Assembly (NCBI RefSeq): GCF_037860755.1
Contig: NZ_JBBEOI010000015.1
Span: 1-35,080 of the forward strand
Reading direction: 5' to 3'
Length of the DNA stretch: 35,080 nucleotides
From: Aquipuribacter hungaricus
GTDB taxonomy: Bacteria; Actinomycetota; Actinomycetes; Actinomycetales; JBBAYJ01
Position 1 is the stretch's first letter, and every line of letters begins with the position of its first letter. Below, piece by piece: positions 1-9,494 of this stretch. The position numbers and the translations under genes were made by a program. The notes under the pieces were generated by a model. That model made no database searches. It saw nothing but the letters and a program-made list of their open reading frames with translations, and was not told the DNA's origin.

Positions 1-57
1 GTAGGCCGCCGCGACGAGCCCGTCCCGCAGCCGGGCGGGGACGCTGCCAGGGGTCAC
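1..57 (-). CDS. Phosphatidylinositol mannoside acyltransferase, N-terminal fragment (inferred)
   Basis: Only the first 19 codons are inside the window. The minus strand reads GTG at 57 and then MTPGSVPARLRDGLVAAAY, which runs off the left edge. The GTG overlaps the pgsA stop as GTGA, so the gene is translationally coupled to pgsA. In M. tuberculosis the gene after pgsA1 (Rv2612c) is the acyltransferase Rv2611c, which acylates phosphatidylinositol mannosides. The assignment rests mainly on that gene order; the visible residues are too few to prove the family. The coding frame and start are well supported by the overlap. Confidence 0.5.
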   Translation of the reverse strand, partial: MTPGSVPARLRDGLVAAAY

Positions 58-704
58 CGGGCGGCGGGGTCCGCGACCGGCTCGGCGTCCGGCACGGGCG
101 TGCGGCCGACGGCGCGGTGGACCCGGGCGCCGCGCTGCACGGTGGTGACGAGGCTGGCGGCGAGCAGCAGGCCGAGGACGACGTGGAGCACGACCACCGG
201 CACCCCGAGGGCCTGGGTGGACCAGGTGGCGAAGATGCCGAGCGCCAGACGGTCCCCGCGCTCGGCGATGCCGTTGTCCGCGACGACGCCGACGCTCTCG
301 GCCTTGGCGCGGGCGTACGGGACGAGCGCCCCGGCACCGACCACCGCGACCGACAGCACCGTGCCGAGCGTGTCGCCCTCCAGGTGGAAGTACACGGCGA
401 GCGCACCGAAGATGCTGGCGTCGGCGACGCGGTCGAGCGTGGAGTCCAGGAACGAGCCCCACAGCGTCGACTTGCCCGACAGCCGCGCGACGGTCCCGTC
501 GAGGGAGTCGAACATGGCGAACAGGAAGATCAGCCAGGCGCCCGCCTCGAGCCGGCCGGCGGGCCAGAAGACGAGCGCGCTGACGACGACGCCGAGCGTC
601 CCGGCCACCGTCACCGCGTTCGGCCCGATGCCCACGGCCACGAGGGCACGGGCGGGCGCGGCGAGCAGCAGCCGCACCGTGCCGCGCAGGCGCCGGGCTA
701 GCAC
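54..704 (-). CDS. pgsA: Phosphatidylinositol phosphate synthase (CDP-alcohol phosphotransferase)
   Basis: A 216-residue integral membrane enzyme. It should transfer inositol phosphate to CDP-diacylglycerol, giving phosphatidylinositol phosphate, the precursor of phosphatidylinositol and mannosylated lipids. The CDP-alcohol phosphotransferase signature is complete: Asp66 and Asp69 in DSLDG, Ala-Arg at 73-74, Gly83, Asp87 and Asp91, followed by several hydrophobic segments. The start is GTG at 704, which overlaps the TAG stop of the upstream HIT gene. The open frame continues upstream, but that part overlaps the HIT gene and encodes Arg/Pro-rich sequence without family similarity. The gene lies third in the operon thrS, HIT, pgsA, acyltransferase, the same order as M. 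tuberculosis Rv2614c to Rv2611c. The order favours the inositol-specific enzyme over phosphatidylglycerophosphate synthase. Confidence 0.9.
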   Translation of the reverse strand: MLARRLRGTVRLLLAAPARALVAVGIGPNAVTVAGTLGVVVSALVFWPAGRLEAGAWLIFLFAMFDSLDGTVARLSGKSTLWGSFLDSTLDRVADASIFGALAVYFHLEGDTLGTVLSVAVVGAGALVPYARAKAESVGVVADNGIAERGDRLALGIFATWSTQALGVPVVVLHVVLGLLLAASLVTTVQRGARVHRAVGRTPVPDAEPVADPAAR

Positions 705-1315
705 GCCTGCTCCCACGCGTCCGCGAGCAGCCCGCGGGTCTCCGACAGCAGCACCGGCACCGCCTTGGTGCGCGCGACGACCGGCAGGAAGTTGGAGTCC
801 CCGCCCCAGCGCGGGACGACGTGCTGGTGCAGGTGGGCCGCGACCCCGGCCCCGGCCACCGGTCCCTGGTTCATGCCGAGGTTGAAGCCGTGCGGGTGCG
901 AGACGTGGCGCAGCACGCGCATCGCGGACCGGGTGAGCGAGGCGACCTCGGCCACCTCGTCCTCGGTGAGGTCCGTGTAGTCGGCGACGTGGCGGTACGG
1001 GCAGACGAGCAGGTGGCCCGGGTTGTACGGGTACAGGTTGAGCACGACGAACGCGTGCTCCCCGCGCGCGACGACGAGGCCCTCCTCGTCGGGCAGGCCG
1101 GGCACCCGGCAGAACGGGCACTCGCCCTCGGAGTCGTCGGCGGGCTTGTCCTGCCCGGACAGGTACGCCCAGCGGTGCGGGGTCCACAGCCGCTGGAAGG
1201 CGTCCGGCACCCCGGTCATGAGGCCGGGCTCGACGGGTCCCTGCTCGACGGGGCCCTGCTCGACGGGTCCCTGCTCGACGGGTCCCTGCTCCCCCGCCCC
1301 GGTCTGCCCGGTCAC
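698..1315 (-). CDS. HIT-family protein, Ap4A phosphorylase-like (Rv2613c type)
   Basis: A 205-residue histidine-triad protein. The triad HLHQHVV lies at about residues 161-167, with His163 as the expected nucleophile. A CPFC pair (Cys66, Cys69) could help bind zinc. Its position between thrS and pgsA matches M. tuberculosis Rv2613c, a diadenosine tetraphosphate phosphorylase, so cleavage of dinucleoside polyphosphates is the likely role. The start chosen is GTG at 1315, which overlaps the thrS stop as GTGA. This adds a leader of four EQGPV-type pentapeptides (about residues 9-28). An internal ATG at 1219 would remove the repeats and give 173 residues, but no Shine-Dalgarno sequence precedes it. 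The family is secure; the start is less so. Confidence 0.85.
   Translation of the reverse strand: MTGQTGAGEQGPVEQGPVEQGPVEQGPVEPGLMTGVPDAFQRLWTPHRWAYLSGQDKPADDSEGECPFCRVPGLPDEEGLVVARGEHAFVVLNLYPYNPGHLLVCPYRHVADYTDLTEDEVAEVASLTRSAMRVLRHVSHPHGFNLGMNQGPVAGAGVAAHLHQHVVPRWGGDSNFLPVVARTKAVPVLLSETRGLLADAWEQAC
1229..1288 (-). repeat. Four tandem copies of a 15-bp repeat inside the HIT gene
   Basis: The plus strand reads four consecutive units of CTCGACGGGTCCCTG at 1229, 1244, 1259 and 1274. Only one base differs, in the second unit (G for T). Because 15 is a multiple of three, changes in copy number keep the reading frame and would only lengthen or shorten the EQGPV repeat at the HIT protein N terminus. 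Confidence 0.9.
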
Positions 1316-3381
1316 ACCTGCACGCGGTCGCGCACCGCCTGGACGATGCGGGCCACCGCCTCCTCGACGGGCACGGCGTTGTCCTGGCGGCCGTCGCGGT
1401 AGCGGAACGACACCGCGCCCACGGCCACGTCGTCGTCGCCGGCGATCAGCTGGAACGGCACCTTCTGCTTGGTGTGGGTGCGGATCTTCTTCGGCATCCG
1501 GTCGTCGGAGACGTCGACCTGGACCCGGACCCCCTGCGCCCGCAGCAGCCCGGCGACGTGCTGCAGGTGCGGCACGTGCTCGTCGGTGACGGGGATGCCG
1601 ACCACCTGGACGGGGGCCAGCCACGGGGGGAAGGCCCCGGCGTAGTGCTCGGTGAGCACGGCGAAGAACCGCTCGATCGAGCCGAACAGCGCGCGGTGGA
1701 TCATCACGGGGCGCTGCCGGGTGCCGTCGGCCGCCTGGTACTCCAGCTCGAAGCGCTCGGGCAGGTTGAAGTCCAGCTGGATGGTCGACATCTGCCAGGT
1801 GCGCCCGATGGCGTCGCGGGCCTGGACGGAGATCTTGGGCCCGTAGAACGCGGCGCCGCCGGGGTCGGGCACCAGGTGCAGGCCCGAGGCCTCGGCCACC
1901 TCCTGCAGGGTCCGGGTCGCCTCCTCCCAGGTGTCGTCGTCGCCGACGGACTTGTCCGGGTTGCGGGTCGACAGCTCGAGGTAGAAGTCGTCGAGGCCGT
2001 AGTCCCCCAGCAGGCCCAGGACGAAGGTGAGCAGGTCGGTGAGCTCGTCCTTCATCTGCTCACGGGTGCAGAAGATGTGGGCGTCGTCCTGGGTGAAGCC
2101 GCGGGCCCGGGTCATGCCGTGGACCACGCCAGACTTCTCGTACCGGTAGACCGTGCCGAACTCGAACATCCGCAGCGGCAGCTCGCGGTAGGACCGGCCC
2201 CGGCTGCGGAAGATGAGGTCGTGCATCGGGCAGTTCATCGGCTTGAGGTAGTAGTCCTGCCCCTGCCGACGGACCTGCCCGTCCGCGCCGCGCTCCTCGT
2301 CCAGGTGCATGGGCGGGTACATGCCGTCGGCGTACCAGTCCAGGTGGCCCGAGGTCTCGAACAGCTGGGCCTTGGTGATGTGCGGGGAGTAGACGAAGTC
2401 GTAGCCCGCCTCCTCGTGCCGGCGCCGGGAGTAGTCCTCCATCTCGCGCCGGACGATGCCGCCCTTGGGGTGGAAGACCGCCAGGCCCGACCCGATCTCG
2501 TCGGGGAAGCTGAACAGGTCGAGCTCGGTGCCGAGGCGGCGGTGGTCGCGGCGCTCGGCCTCGGCGAGCCGCTCGGTGTAGGCGGTGAGCTCCTCCTTGG
2601 TCGGCCACGCGGTCCCGTAGACGCGCTGCAGCTGGGGGTTCGTCGAGGAGCCGCGCCAGTAGGCGGCGGCCGTGCGCATGAGCTTCCAGCCGTTGGCCAG
2701 CATCCGGGTGCTCGGCACGTGGGGCCCGCGGCACAGGTCCTTCCAGGCGACCTCGCCGCCTCGGCGGACGTTGTCGTAGATGGTCAGCTCGGCGCCGCCC
2801 ACCTCGGCGTCGGCGCCCTCGGCCGCACCCGCGGCGTCGGGGCCCTTGAGACCGATGAGCTCGAGCTTGTACGGCTCGCCGGCGAGCTCGGCGCGCGCCT
2901 CGTCCTCGGTGACGACGCGGCGCCGGAAGGTCTGGCCCTCCTTGACGATGCGCTGCATCCCCTTCTCCAGCGCCTTGACGTCGTCCGGGGTGAACGGCAC
3001 GTCGACGTCGAAGTCGTAGTAGAAGCCGTCACGCACGGGCGGGCCGATGCCGAGCCGGGCGTCGGGGCGCAGCTGCTGGACCGCCTGGGCCAGGACGTGG
3101 GCGGCGGAGTGGCGCAGCACGGCCAGGCCCTCGTCGGAGGACGAGGACACGGCCTCGACGGCCTCGCCGCCGGCCAGCGGGGAGTCCAGGTCGCGCAGGA
3201 CGCCGTCCACCCGGGCGACCACGGTGTCGCGGGCCAGGACGCCGGCGGCCTCGAGCGCCTCCGAGGCCGGGGCCCCCGCGGCGACCTGCACCTCGGCGCC
3301 GTCGACCGTCACCGTCACCGTGGGGCCGGTGGGGGCCTCGGGCGGGGTGCTCTGGTCCGGTGCGGGGACGGTCTCGGTCAT
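1312..3381 (-). CDS. thrS: Threonyl-tRNA synthetase
   Basis: A 689-residue class II aminoacyl-tRNA synthetase that charges tRNA-Thr in the cytoplasm. Domains in order: TGS domain (about 20-85), editing domain with HSAAH (91-95) and DLCRGPHV (about 215-222), catalytic core with motif 2 around the VYRYEKSG stretch and motif 3 at [15 protein letters not shown], and a C-terminal anticodon-binding domain. The zinc ligands Cys384, His435 and His562 are present, with spacing close to that of E. coli ThrRS. The start is ATG at 3381, seven bases after a TACCGT hexamer, so the mRNA may be leaderless. There is then no room for a T-box leader. The frame remains open far upstream across the amidase gene, but that is antisense shadow. 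It heads the operon with the HIT gene and pgsA. Confidence 0.97.
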   Translation of the reverse strand: MTETVPAPDQSTPPEAPTGPTVTVTVDGAEVQVAAGAPASEALEAAGVLARDTVVARVDGVLRDLDSPLAGGEAVEAVSSSSDEGLAVLRHSAAHVLAQAVQQLRPDARLGIGPPVRDGFYYDFDVDVPFTPDDVKALEKGMQRIVKEGQTFRRRVVTEDEARAELAGEPYKLELIGLKGPDAAGAAEGADAEVGGAELTIYDNVRRGGEVAWKDLCRGPHVPSTRMLANGWKLMRTAAAYWRGSSTNPQLQRVYGTAWPTKEELTAYTERLAEAERRDHRRLGTELDLFSFPDEIGSGLAVFHPKGGIVRREMEDYSRRRHEEAGYDFVYSPHITKAQLFETSGHLDWYADGMYPPMHLDEERGADGQVRRQGQDYYLKPMNCPMHDLIFRSRGRSYRELPLRMFEFGTVYRYEKSGVVHGMTRARGFTQDDAHIFCTREQMKDELTDLLTFVLGLLGDYGLDDFYLELSTRNPDKSVGDDDTWEEATRTLQEVAEASGLHLVPDPGGAAFYGPKISVQARDAIGRTWQMSTIQLDFNLPERFELEYQAADGTRQRPVMIHRALFGSIERFFAVLTEHYAGAFPPWLAPVQVVGIPVTDEHVPHLQHVAGLLRAQGVRVQVDVSDDRMPKKIRTHTKQKVPFQLIAGDDDVAVGAVSFRYRDGRQDNAVPVEEAVARIVQAVRDRVQV

Positions 3382-3388
3382 GGGCGCC

Positions 3389-3394
3389 ACGGTA
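3389..3394 (-). promoter_or_regulatory. Candidate -10 element for leaderless thrS mRNA
   Basis: On the minus strand TACCGT is followed by seven bases (GGCGCCC) and the thrS ATG. This matches the TANNNT -10 form and spacing of leaderless actinobacterial promoters. No convincing -35 hexamer is visible and there is no Shine-Dalgarno sequence. Confidence 0.5.
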
Positions 3395-3491
3395 GTGGGG
3401 CCGCGGCGACCGGCAGGGACCGGCGAGGACCGGCGCCGCGCGGCGGCCCTCCCGAGGGGTGACCCGGTGCGACATGCGATCGACACAGGGT

Positions 3492-3507
3492 CGTCACGCC
3501 GGTGACG
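3492..3507. promoter_or_regulatory. Short inverted repeat upstream of the amidase gene
   Basis: CGTCAC-GCCG-GTGACG, with 6-bp arms and a 4-bp spacer, lies in the 177-bp divergent region between thrS and the secreted amidase. It could be an operator, but its size is compatible with chance in GC-rich DNA. Confidence 0.25.
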
Positions 3508-3558
3508 CACGGCGTGCCTAGGTTCGCGGCGACCCGCCCGTGACCTGAGAGGACCTCC

Positions 3559-5184
3559 GTGACCCGTCCCGCCACCCGCCGGCTCGGCACCGCTGCCGCC
3601 GCGCTCCTCACCACCGCCGCCCTGTCCGGCGGCGTCCTCACCGTCGACACCTCGGCCCTGCCCGCGCTCGTCGCGACCGCGCCCCGCGCCCCCGCGCTGG
3701 CCGCCGTCGACCTGGAGACCGCCACCGCGGCCGACCTGTCCGCCCTGCTGGCCACCCGCCGCGTCACCAGCCGCCAGCTGGTGGCCGCCTACACCGAGCG
3801 GATCGAGCTGCTCAACACCGACGGGCCCGGCATCAACGCCGTCCGCGCGCTCAACCCCGACGCCGTCGACGACGCGAGGGTGCTGGACCGCGAGCGCAGC
3901 CGGGGCGTCGTCCGCGGCCCGCTGCACGGGGTGCCCGTCCTCCTCAAGGACAACATCGACGTCGCCGGGATGCCGACGACCGCGGGCTCGATCGCCCTGG
4001 AGGACAGCTACCCCGCCACCGACGCGCCGCTGGTCACCGCCCTGGAGGAGGCGGGCGCGGTCGTGCTCGGCAAGACGAACCTCAGCGAGTACGCCAACTT
4101 CACCACCGCCGGCATGCCCAGCGGCTACAGCTCCCTCGGCGGGCAGGTGCTCAACCCCTACGACGCGAGCGTCACGCCGTCGGGGTCCAGCTCGGGCACC
4201 GGGGCCGGCATCGCCGTGGGGATGGCCCCGGTCGGCATCGGCACCGAGACCTCGGGCTCGATCCTCAGCCCGGCCCAGGCGAACTCGCTCGCGGCGGTCA
4301 AGCCGACGGTCGGCCTGGTGAGCCGCACCGGCATCATCCCGATCTCCGCGACCCAGGACACGGCCGGGCCGATGACCACGACGGTCACCGACGCCGCGCT
4401 GCTGCTGGACGCCATGGTGTCGGTGGACCCCGAGGACCCCGCGACCGCGGGCGCCGCGCCGTACGTCGACCTCGACTACGCCGCCGCACTGTCCGACACC
4501 TCGCTGCAGGGCGCGCGCCTCGGGCTGGTCGTCCCCGCGCCGACGACCCCGCCCACCCCGCTCAACCCGCTGCTTCAGGCGGCGGTCGACACCCTCACCG
4601 CCCAGGGCGCGACGCTCGTGCCCGTCACGGTGCCGGGCAGCCAGGCCCCCTCGATCCTCGTCGCGGAGTTCGAGCGCGACATCAACGCCTACCTGGCGCG
4701 GCTGCCCGAGGAGGCGCCGATGGACACCCTCAGCGACATCGTCGCCTTCAACCAGGGCCGGCCGGAGATGAAGTTCGGCCAGACGCTGCTGGTGGAGTCC
4801 GAGGCGGTCGACCTCACGGACCCGGCCACCCTCGCGGCCTACGAGGCGGCCCGCACCCAGGGGCTGACCGAGAGCCGCGCGAGCATCGACACGGTCCTGA
4901 CCACCAACGACCTCGACGCCGTCGTGTCGCTGTCGGCCACCACCGGCGTGGCCGCCCGCGCCGGCTACCCGAGCGTGTCGGTGCCCGCGGGCTACGCCGC
5001 GGCGAACGGCCGGCCGGCCAACGTCACGTTCATGGGCACCGCCTTCGCCGAGGAGACGCTGCTGAGCCTGGCCTACGACTACGAGCAGGCCAGCCTGCTG
5101 CGCCGCCCGCCGTCCGAGGTCAACCCCACCCTGTTCCGCTGCCTCGAGCCCGAGGAGGAGCGCGACGACAGCTGCGCGCCCTGA
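3559..5184 (+). CDS. Secreted amidase-signature-family amidase
   Basis: A 541-residue protein with a signal peptide: a positively charged start [10 protein letters not shown], then a hydrophobic Ala/Leu stretch, with cleavage probably before about residue 50. The amidase-signature triad is visible: Lys130 in [11 protein letters not shown], the cis-Ser near 210 in [12 protein letters not shown], and the nucleophile Ser near 234 in [11 protein letters not shown]. The enzyme should hydrolyse an amide bond outside the cytoplasm. Its substrate cannot be told from sequence, and some relatives are annotated as GatA-like without that role; no gatB or gatC lies here. The start is GTG at 3559, preceded by AGAGGA at 3547-3552. 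It is a single gene, divergent from thrS and followed by a strong hairpin. Confidence 0.88.
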   Translation: MTRPATRRLGTAAAALLTTAALSGGVLTVDTSALPALVATAPRAPALAAVDLETATAADLSALLATRRVTSRQLVAAYTERIELLNTDGPGINAVRALNPDAVDDARVLDRERSRGVVRGPLHGVPVLLKDNIDVAGMPTTAGSIALEDSYPATDAPLVTALEEAGAVVLGKTNLSEYANFTTAGMPSGYSSLGGQVLNPYDASVTPSGSSSGTGAGIAVGMAPVGIGTETSGSILSPAQANSLAAVKPTVGLVSRTGIIPISATQDTAGPMTTTVTDAALLLDAMVSVDPEDPATAGAAPYVDLDYAAALSDTSLQGARLGLVVPAPTTPPTPLNPLLQAAVDTLTAQGATLVPVTVPGSQAPSILVAEFERDINAYLARLPEEAPMDTLSDIVAFNQGRPEMKFGQTLLVESEAVDLTDPATLAAYEAARTQGLTESRASIDTVLTTNDLDAVVSLSATTGVAARAGYPSVSVPAGYAAANGRPANVTFMGTAFAEETLLSLAYDYEQASLLRRPPSEVNPTLFRCLEPEEERDDSCAP

Positions 5185-5215
5185 CCCCTCCCTCCGGGGC
5201 AGGGACGGCTCCGCC

Positions 5216-5250
5216 GACGGCGGGACCCACACCAGGTGGGTCCCGCCGTC
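5216..5250. terminator. Perfect 15-bp hairpin between convergent amidase and recQ
   Basis: GACGGCGGGACCCAC (5216-5230) pairs perfectly with GTGGGTCCCGCCGTC (5236-5250) across a five-base loop. It sits between the ends of two converging genes, so it can act in both directions. No T-tract follows, as is common in high-GC actinobacteria. Confidence 0.8.
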
Positions 5251-5283
5251 CGGCGGCCCCGACGCGTCGTCAGCCCGGCGCCC

Positions 5284-7125
5284 TCAGGCCGGGTCGTCCC
5301 CCGCGACCGCGGCGAGCACGCCCTCGCCGTAGGTCGCGAGCTTGGTCTCGCCCACGCCGCTCACCCGGCCCAGCTCGGCCAGCGACGCGGGCGCGTCGAG
5401 GGCGACCTGCCGCAGCGTGGCGTCGTGGAAGATGACGTACGCGGGCACGCCGCGCTCCTTGGCGGCAGCGGCGCGCCAGGCGCGCAGCCGCTCGAACACC
5501 GTCTGCACCTCGGCCGGCAGGTCGGCGGCGGCCGAGGCGGACCGGCGGCTGCGGGAGGCGGGCCGGGGCTGCTCGCGCCGGAGCAGCACCTGCCGCTCGC
5601 CCCGCAGCACCTGCCCGCTGCCCTCGGTGAGCGCGAGCACGCCGTACTCCCCCTGCACCGCGAGCAGCCCCTGCGCGAGCAGCTGGCGCACGACCCCGCG
5701 CCAGCCGGCGTCGGTGAGCTCGGTGCCGATGCCGAAGGTGCTCAGCCCGTCGTGGCCCTGCTGGGTGACCTTGGGCGTCGTCTTCCCCAGCAGGATGTCG
5801 ACCGACTGCCCGGCGCCGAAGGCCTGGCCCCGCTCGCGCTGCAGCCGCAGCACCGTGGACAGCAGCTTCTGCGCCGCGACGGTGCCGTCCCAGGTCTCCG
5901 GCGGCTCCAGGCAGGTGTCGCAGTTGCCGCAGGGCGCGGACTCCTCGTCGAAGTAGGCGAGCAGCTGGACCCGCCGGCAGGTCGCGGTCTCGCAGAGGGC
6001 GAGCATGGCGTCCAGGTGGGCGCCGAGCGCGCGGCGCCGGGCCAGGTCGCCGTCGGAGGTGTCGATCATGCGCCGCTGCTGGACGACGTCGTTGAGGCCG
6101 TACGCCAGCCAGGCCGTGGCGGGCAGCCCGTCCCGACCGGCCCGCCCGGTCTCCTGGTAGTAGCCCTCGACGGACTTGGGCAGGTCGAGGTGGGCGACGA
6201 AGCGGACGTCGGGCTTGTCGATGCCCATCCCGAAGGCGATGGTCGCGACCATGACGACGCCCTCCTCGCGGAGGAAGCGCTGCTGGTTCCGCAGCCGGAC
6301 CGACGCGTCCAGGCCCGCGTGGTACGGCAGCGCCGTGATGCCCGCGGCCACGAGCTGGTCGGCGACCTTCTCCACCGACGCCCGCGACAGGCAGTAGACG
6401 ATGCCGGCGTCGCCGGGGTGCTCGGTGCGCAGCAGCTCCAGCAGCTGGGTCTTCGGCTCGGCCTTGGGCACCACCCGGTAGCGGATGTTCGGCCGGTCGA
6501 AGCTGGCGACGAACTGCCGCGCCGAGCCCAGGTCGAGGCGCCGGACGATCTCCTCCCGGGTCTGCGTGGTCGCGGTCGCGGTGAGGGCGATGCGCGGCAC
6601 GTCGGGCCAGCGCTCGTGGAGCACGGACAGCGCCAGGTAGTCCGGCCGGAAGTCGTGGCCCCACTGGGCGACGCAGTGCGCCTCGTCGATGGCGAACAGG
6701 CTGACCCGGCCGCGGTCGAGCAGCCGCTGGGCGCCCTGCCCGCGCAGCGCCTCCGGGGCCAGGTACAGCAGGTCGAGGTCGCCGGAGACGAACGCGTCCT
6801 CCACCTCCTGCCGCTCGTGCGGCAGCAGGGTGGAGTTGAGGAAGCCGGCCCGCACCCCGGCGGTCCGCAGCGCGTCGACCTGGTCCTGCATGAGGGCGAT
6901 GAGCGGGGAGACGACGACGGCGGTGCCCTCCCGGACGAGCGCGGGCACCTGGTAGCAGAGCGACTTGCCGCCGCCGGTGGGCATGAGGACGAGCGCGTCA
7001 CCGCCCCCGACCAGGTGCTCGACCACCTCGCGCTGCCCGGGCCGGAACTCGTCGTAGCCCCAGACCCGGCGCAGGGCCTCCAGGGCCTCGTCGACGTCGG
7101 CCGCGGGAGCGAGGTCGGTGGGCAC
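5284..7125 (-). CDS. recQ: RecQ-family ATP-dependent DNA helicase
   Basis: A 613-residue superfamily 2 helicase that unwinds DNA 3' to 5' in recombination and repair. Walker A is MPTGGGKS (about 48-55). The Walker B box IDEAH (146-150) is followed by the RecQ hallmark [16 protein letters not shown]. The zinc-binding cysteines lie in CETATCRR and CGNCDTC. A winged-helix RQC domain follows (around [20 protein letters not shown]), and the C-terminal 80 residues form an HRDC domain. The start is GTG at 7125, six bases after TAGGCT on the minus strand, suggesting a leaderless mRNA. The long plus-strand open frame over this gene is antisense shadow. Confidence 0.95.
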   Translation of the reverse strand: MPTDLAPAADVDEALEALRRVWGYDEFRPGQREVVEHLVGGGDALVLMPTGGGKSLCYQVPALVREGTAVVVSPLIALMQDQVDALRTAGVRAGFLNSTLLPHERQEVEDAFVSGDLDLLYLAPEALRGQGAQRLLDRGRVSLFAIDEAHCVAQWGHDFRPDYLALSVLHERWPDVPRIALTATATTQTREEIVRRLDLGSARQFVASFDRPNIRYRVVPKAEPKTQLLELLRTEHPGDAGIVYCLSRASVEKVADQLVAAGITALPYHAGLDASVRLRNQQRFLREEGVVMVATIAFGMGIDKPDVRFVAHLDLPKSVEGYYQETGRAGRDGLPATAWLAYGLNDVVQQRRMIDTSDGDLARRRALGAHLDAMLALCETATCRRVQLLAYFDEESAPCGNCDTCLEPPETWDGTVAAQKLLSTVLRLQRERGQAFGAGQSVDILLGKTTPKVTQQGHDGLSTFGIGTELTDAGWRGVVRQLLAQGLLAVQGEYGVLALTEGSGQVLRGERQVLLRREQPRPASRSRRSASAAADLPAEVQTVFERLRAWRAAAAKERGVPAYVIFHDATLRQVALDAPASLAELGRVSGVGETKLATYGEGVLAAVAGDDPA

Positions 7126-7131
7126 GGGGCG

Positions 7132-7137
7132 AGCCTA
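7132..7137 (-). promoter_or_regulatory. Candidate -10 element for leaderless recQ mRNA
   Basis: The minus strand reads TAGGCT, then CGCCCC, then the recQ GTG at 7125. No Shine-Dalgarno sequence lies in between. The element sits in the 70-bp region shared with the divergent hypothetical gene. Confidence 0.5.
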
Positions 7138-7195
7138 TGACGGCCGGCACCGCACGGGCTGCGGCCCGGGGGCCCCTGTGCACGAGGATGGCGGG

Positions 7196-7954
7196 ATGGT
7201 CTACGGCGTCGCACCGGTGGGCGAGGAGCGGGCGGGGTACGGCTACCGCGGTCTGGTGGTCCGCGCCGGCGCGCAGGCGGTCCTCGAGCGAGCCCGCGCC
7301 CTCGGGTTCACCGGGTGGGTCGGCCCGCAGGAGGGGCCCGACGTCGTCGTGGTCGCCGCGGGCACGGGGCTGTTCGTCGCCGACGGCGGGCGCGACCTGG
7401 AGGACGTCGGCGCCGAGATGGCGCGGCTCGGCCCGACCCTGCTCGTCACCGTGGTGCGCGACCGGCTGCTCGCGCTCGTGCTGCTCCGGGAGGTGGGTGA
7501 CGTCGAGGACGGCGGCGACGGCGTCGAGGCCCTCCGCTACCTCAGCGAGCCGTCGGTGCTCGACCCCGACGACGACGACCAGCCCCGCGGCGAGCACCAC
7601 GCCGGGGCGATGGCGCGGGCGTTCGGCGTGCCGGGCGTGGCGGGCGAGCTGCGCGACGTGCTCGCCGAGGCCCTGGACCCGGAGCACTACATCGAGTCCG
7701 AGCGCCTCGGCCGGGTCCTCGCCCTGCTCGGCCTGCCCGGCTGGCTGGTGTCGAGCTGGACCCTGCCGCGCCCGATGTCCGTGGGGCCGGCACGGCTCAC
7801 CCGGCTCCGCGCCGGCAAGACGGGCCCGGCCGGCGTGGTCGCGGGCTGGGCCGCCGCCCGGTCCCGGCGGGCCCGCCAGGTCGTCTCGCGACGCCCCGAC
7901 GGGCCCCGCCCCGACGGCCTGGGGGCCGGCCCGGGCGACGACGTGCTGTGGTGA
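7196..7954 (+). CDS. Hypothetical actinobacterial protein, function unknown
   Basis: A 252-residue protein that I do not recognise. There is no signal peptide and no clear membrane segment. The N-terminal half looks like an alpha/beta fold (VVRAGAQAVLERARALGFTGW, then strand-like DVVVVAAGTGLFVADGG and TLLVTVVRDRLLALVLL). An acidic DPDDDDQ stretch follows, then a mainly helical part. The C terminus is basic and then Pro/Gly-rich (VAGWAAARSRRARQVVSRR), possibly disordered or nucleic-acid-binding. The start chosen is ATG at 7196. The preceding GAGGAT at 7184-7189 could serve either as a Shine-Dalgarno sequence or as a -10 hexamer of a leaderless mRNA. An in-frame upstream start at 7118 would overlap recQ and is less likely. 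Codon use matches the neighbours. Confidence 0.75.
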   Translation: MVYGVAPVGEERAGYGYRGLVVRAGAQAVLERARALGFTGWVGPQEGPDVVVVAAGTGLFVADGGRDLEDVGAEMARLGPTLLVTVVRDRLLALVLLREVGDVEDGGDGVEALRYLSEPSVLDPDDDDQPRGEHHAGAMARAFGVPGVAGELRDVLAEALDPEHYIESERLGRVLALLGLPGWLVSSWTLPRPMSVGPARLTRLRAGKTGPAGVVAGWAAARSRRARQVVSRRPDGPRPDGLGAGPGDDVLW

Positions 7955-7961
7955 GCGGGCC

Positions 7962-7982
7962 GGACCGGCCTCAGGCCGGGAC
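7962..7982. terminator. Short hairpin over the GH1 stop codon, convergent junction
   Basis: CCGGCC (7965-7970), loop TCA, GGCCGG (7974-7979) form a six-base-pair stem between the hypothetical gene (plus) and the beta-glucosidase (minus). The loop is the complement of the beta-glucosidase stop codon. It is a weak terminator candidate. Confidence 0.35.
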
Positions 7983-9494
7983 GGTCCCGGTGCGCGCGAG
8001 CTCGGAGAACCAGCGGGCGCTGTCCTTGGGCAGCCGCTCCTGGGTCTCGTAGTCGACCCGGACGATGCCGAAGCGCTTGGAGTACCCGTAGCCCCACTCG
8101 AAGTTGTCCAGCAGCGACCACACGAGGTACCCGCGCAGGTCGACGCCGCGCGCCAGCGCCCGGTGGCACGCCGTGACGTGGCGGCGCAGGTAGTCCACGC
8201 GCTCCACGTCGTGCACGGCGCGGCCGCCCGGCGCCGTGGGGTCCTCGACGACCTCGTCGGCGAAGGCCGCCCCGTTCTCGGTGACCATGAGCGGCAGGCC
8301 CGGGTACCGGGCGGCGAGGTCGACGAGCACCTCCTCGAGCCCGGCGGGCTCGATGTTCCACCCCATGTCGGTGTGCGGCCCCGGCTGCGGCAGGAACTCC
8401 ACGTGGTCGGCGCCGGGCCACGGCGTGCCGCCCATGTCCTTGTGCCCGTCGGCCATGAGGCGCGGTCCCGTGCCGTCCCAGCGACGGACCCGGGTGGTCG
8501 CGTAGTAGTTGACGCCCAGCACGTCCAGGGGCTGCCGGACCGTCGCCGCGTCGCCGTCGCGGACGAACGACCAGTCGGTCAGCGCCGCCGTGGCCGCCAC
8601 GACGTCCTCGGGGTAGCCGCCCTCGAGCAGCGGCTGGAGGAACACGCGGTTGGCGAGCCCGTCGACGAGCCGGACCGCGTCGGCGGCCCCCTCGCCCTCG
8701 CCCCGGAAGACGTGCATGTTGAGGGTGACCGAGTACTCCGGGGTGCCCGTCGACGCCGCCCGCAGCGCCTGCACCGCGAGCCCGTGGCCCAGGTTGAGGT
8801 GGTGGACGGCGGCCAGCGCCGCGGCCGGCTCGGTGCGCCCCGGCGCGTGCGCGCCCGAGCCGTAGCCGAGGTACGCCGAGCACCACGGCTCGTTCATCGT
8901 CGTCCAGGTGCCGACCCGGTCGCCCAGGGCGGTGCCGAGCAGCGCCGCGTAGTCCGCGAACGCCTCGGCGGTCGCGCGCACGGGCCAGCCGCCCTCGTCC
9001 TCCAGCGCCTGCGGCAGGTCCCAGTGGTACAGCGTCGCGACCGGGGTGATGCCGCGGGCGAGCAGCCCGTCGACGAGCCGGTCGTAGAACGCCAGGCCCT
9101 CGGGGTTGGCGGGCCCCCTGCCGGTCGGCTGCACCCGCGACCAGGCCACCGAGAAGCGGTAGGCGTGCAGCCCGAGCGAGGCCATGAGGTCGAGGTCCTG
9201 GTCGAGCCGGTGGTACTGGTCGGCGGCGACGTCCCCGGTGTCCCCGCCCCACACCTTGCCCGGCGTGCGGCTGAAGGTGTCCCAGATGCTGGGTCCCCGC
9301 CCGCCCTCGTGCGCGCCGCCCTCCACCTGGTAGGCGGCGGTGGCCGAGCCGAGCACGAAGCCCGGCGGGAGGACGAGCCCTCGCCCGCGGTAGTCGTCGT
9401 CCGGGCCGGTCCGGGAGACCGCGGCCAGGTCGACCGAGCGGCCGGGGCCGTCCGGGCCGCCGGGGTGCACGGCCTGGGCCGTGGGGGCGCTCAT
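7971..9494 (-). CDS. GH1 beta-glucosidase
   Basis: A 507-residue cytoplasmic glycoside hydrolase of family 1 that releases beta-linked glucose from oligosaccharides by a retaining mechanism. The acid/base Glu202 lies in TTMNEPW and the nucleophile Glu406 in MVTENG. The N-terminal substrate box [15 protein letters not shown] and the aglycone-side [13 protein letters not shown] are intact. There is no signal peptide, so it acts on imported sugar. The start is ATG at 9494, overlapping the GH31 stop as ATGA. It is the last gene of the transport operon. Together with the upstream alpha-xylosidase it could trim the exposed backbone glucose of xyloglucan oligosaccharides. Cello-oligosaccharides are the simpler alternative substrate. 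Confidence 0.93.
   Translation of the reverse strand: MSAPTAQAVHPGGPDGPGRSVDLAAVSRTGPDDDYRGRGLVLPPGFVLGSATAAYQVEGGAHEGGRGPSIWDTFSRTPGKVWGGDTGDVAADQYHRLDQDLDLMASLGLHAYRFSVAWSRVQPTGRGPANPEGLAFYDRLVDGLLARGITPVATLYHWDLPQALEDEGGWPVRATAEAFADYAALLGTALGDRVGTWTTMNEPWCSAYLGYGSGAHAPGRTEPAAALAAVHHLNLGHGLAVQALRAASTGTPEYSVTLNMHVFRGEGEGAADAVRLVDGLANRVFLQPLLEGGYPEDVVAATAALTDWSFVRDGDAATVRQPLDVLGVNYYATTRVRRWDGTGPRLMADGHKDMGGTPWPGADHVEFLPQPGPHTDMGWNIEPAGLEEVLVDLAARYPGLPLMVTENGAAFADEVVEDPTAPGGRAVHDVERVDYLRRHVTACHRALARGVDLRGYLVWSLLDNFEWGYGYSKRFGIVRVDYETQERLPKDSARWFSELARTGTVPA

Noticed and set aside
1229-1288. Possible CRISPR-like array
   Set aside because: Units are contiguous 15-bp copies without spacers, inside a coding frame. 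No CRISPR array is seen anywhere in the window.
1474-3462. Long plus-strand open frame of 662 codons over thrS
   Set aside because: Antisense shadow of thrS. The protein is Val/Gly/Leu/Arg-rich with no domain, while the minus strand encodes a complete ThrRS with all motifs.
3382-3558. T-box riboswitch before thrS
   Set aside because: No specifier hairpin or T-box sequence is visible, and a -10-like hexamer sits seven bases before the thrS start.
3559-5184. Amidase as GatA subunit of Glu-tRNA amidotransferase
   Set aside because: It has an N-terminal signal peptide and stands alone without gatB or gatC.
5236-7140. 634-codon plus-strand open frame over recQ
   Set aside because: High-GC shadow of a complete RecQ helicase; composition is low in complexity and there is no ribosome site or family match.
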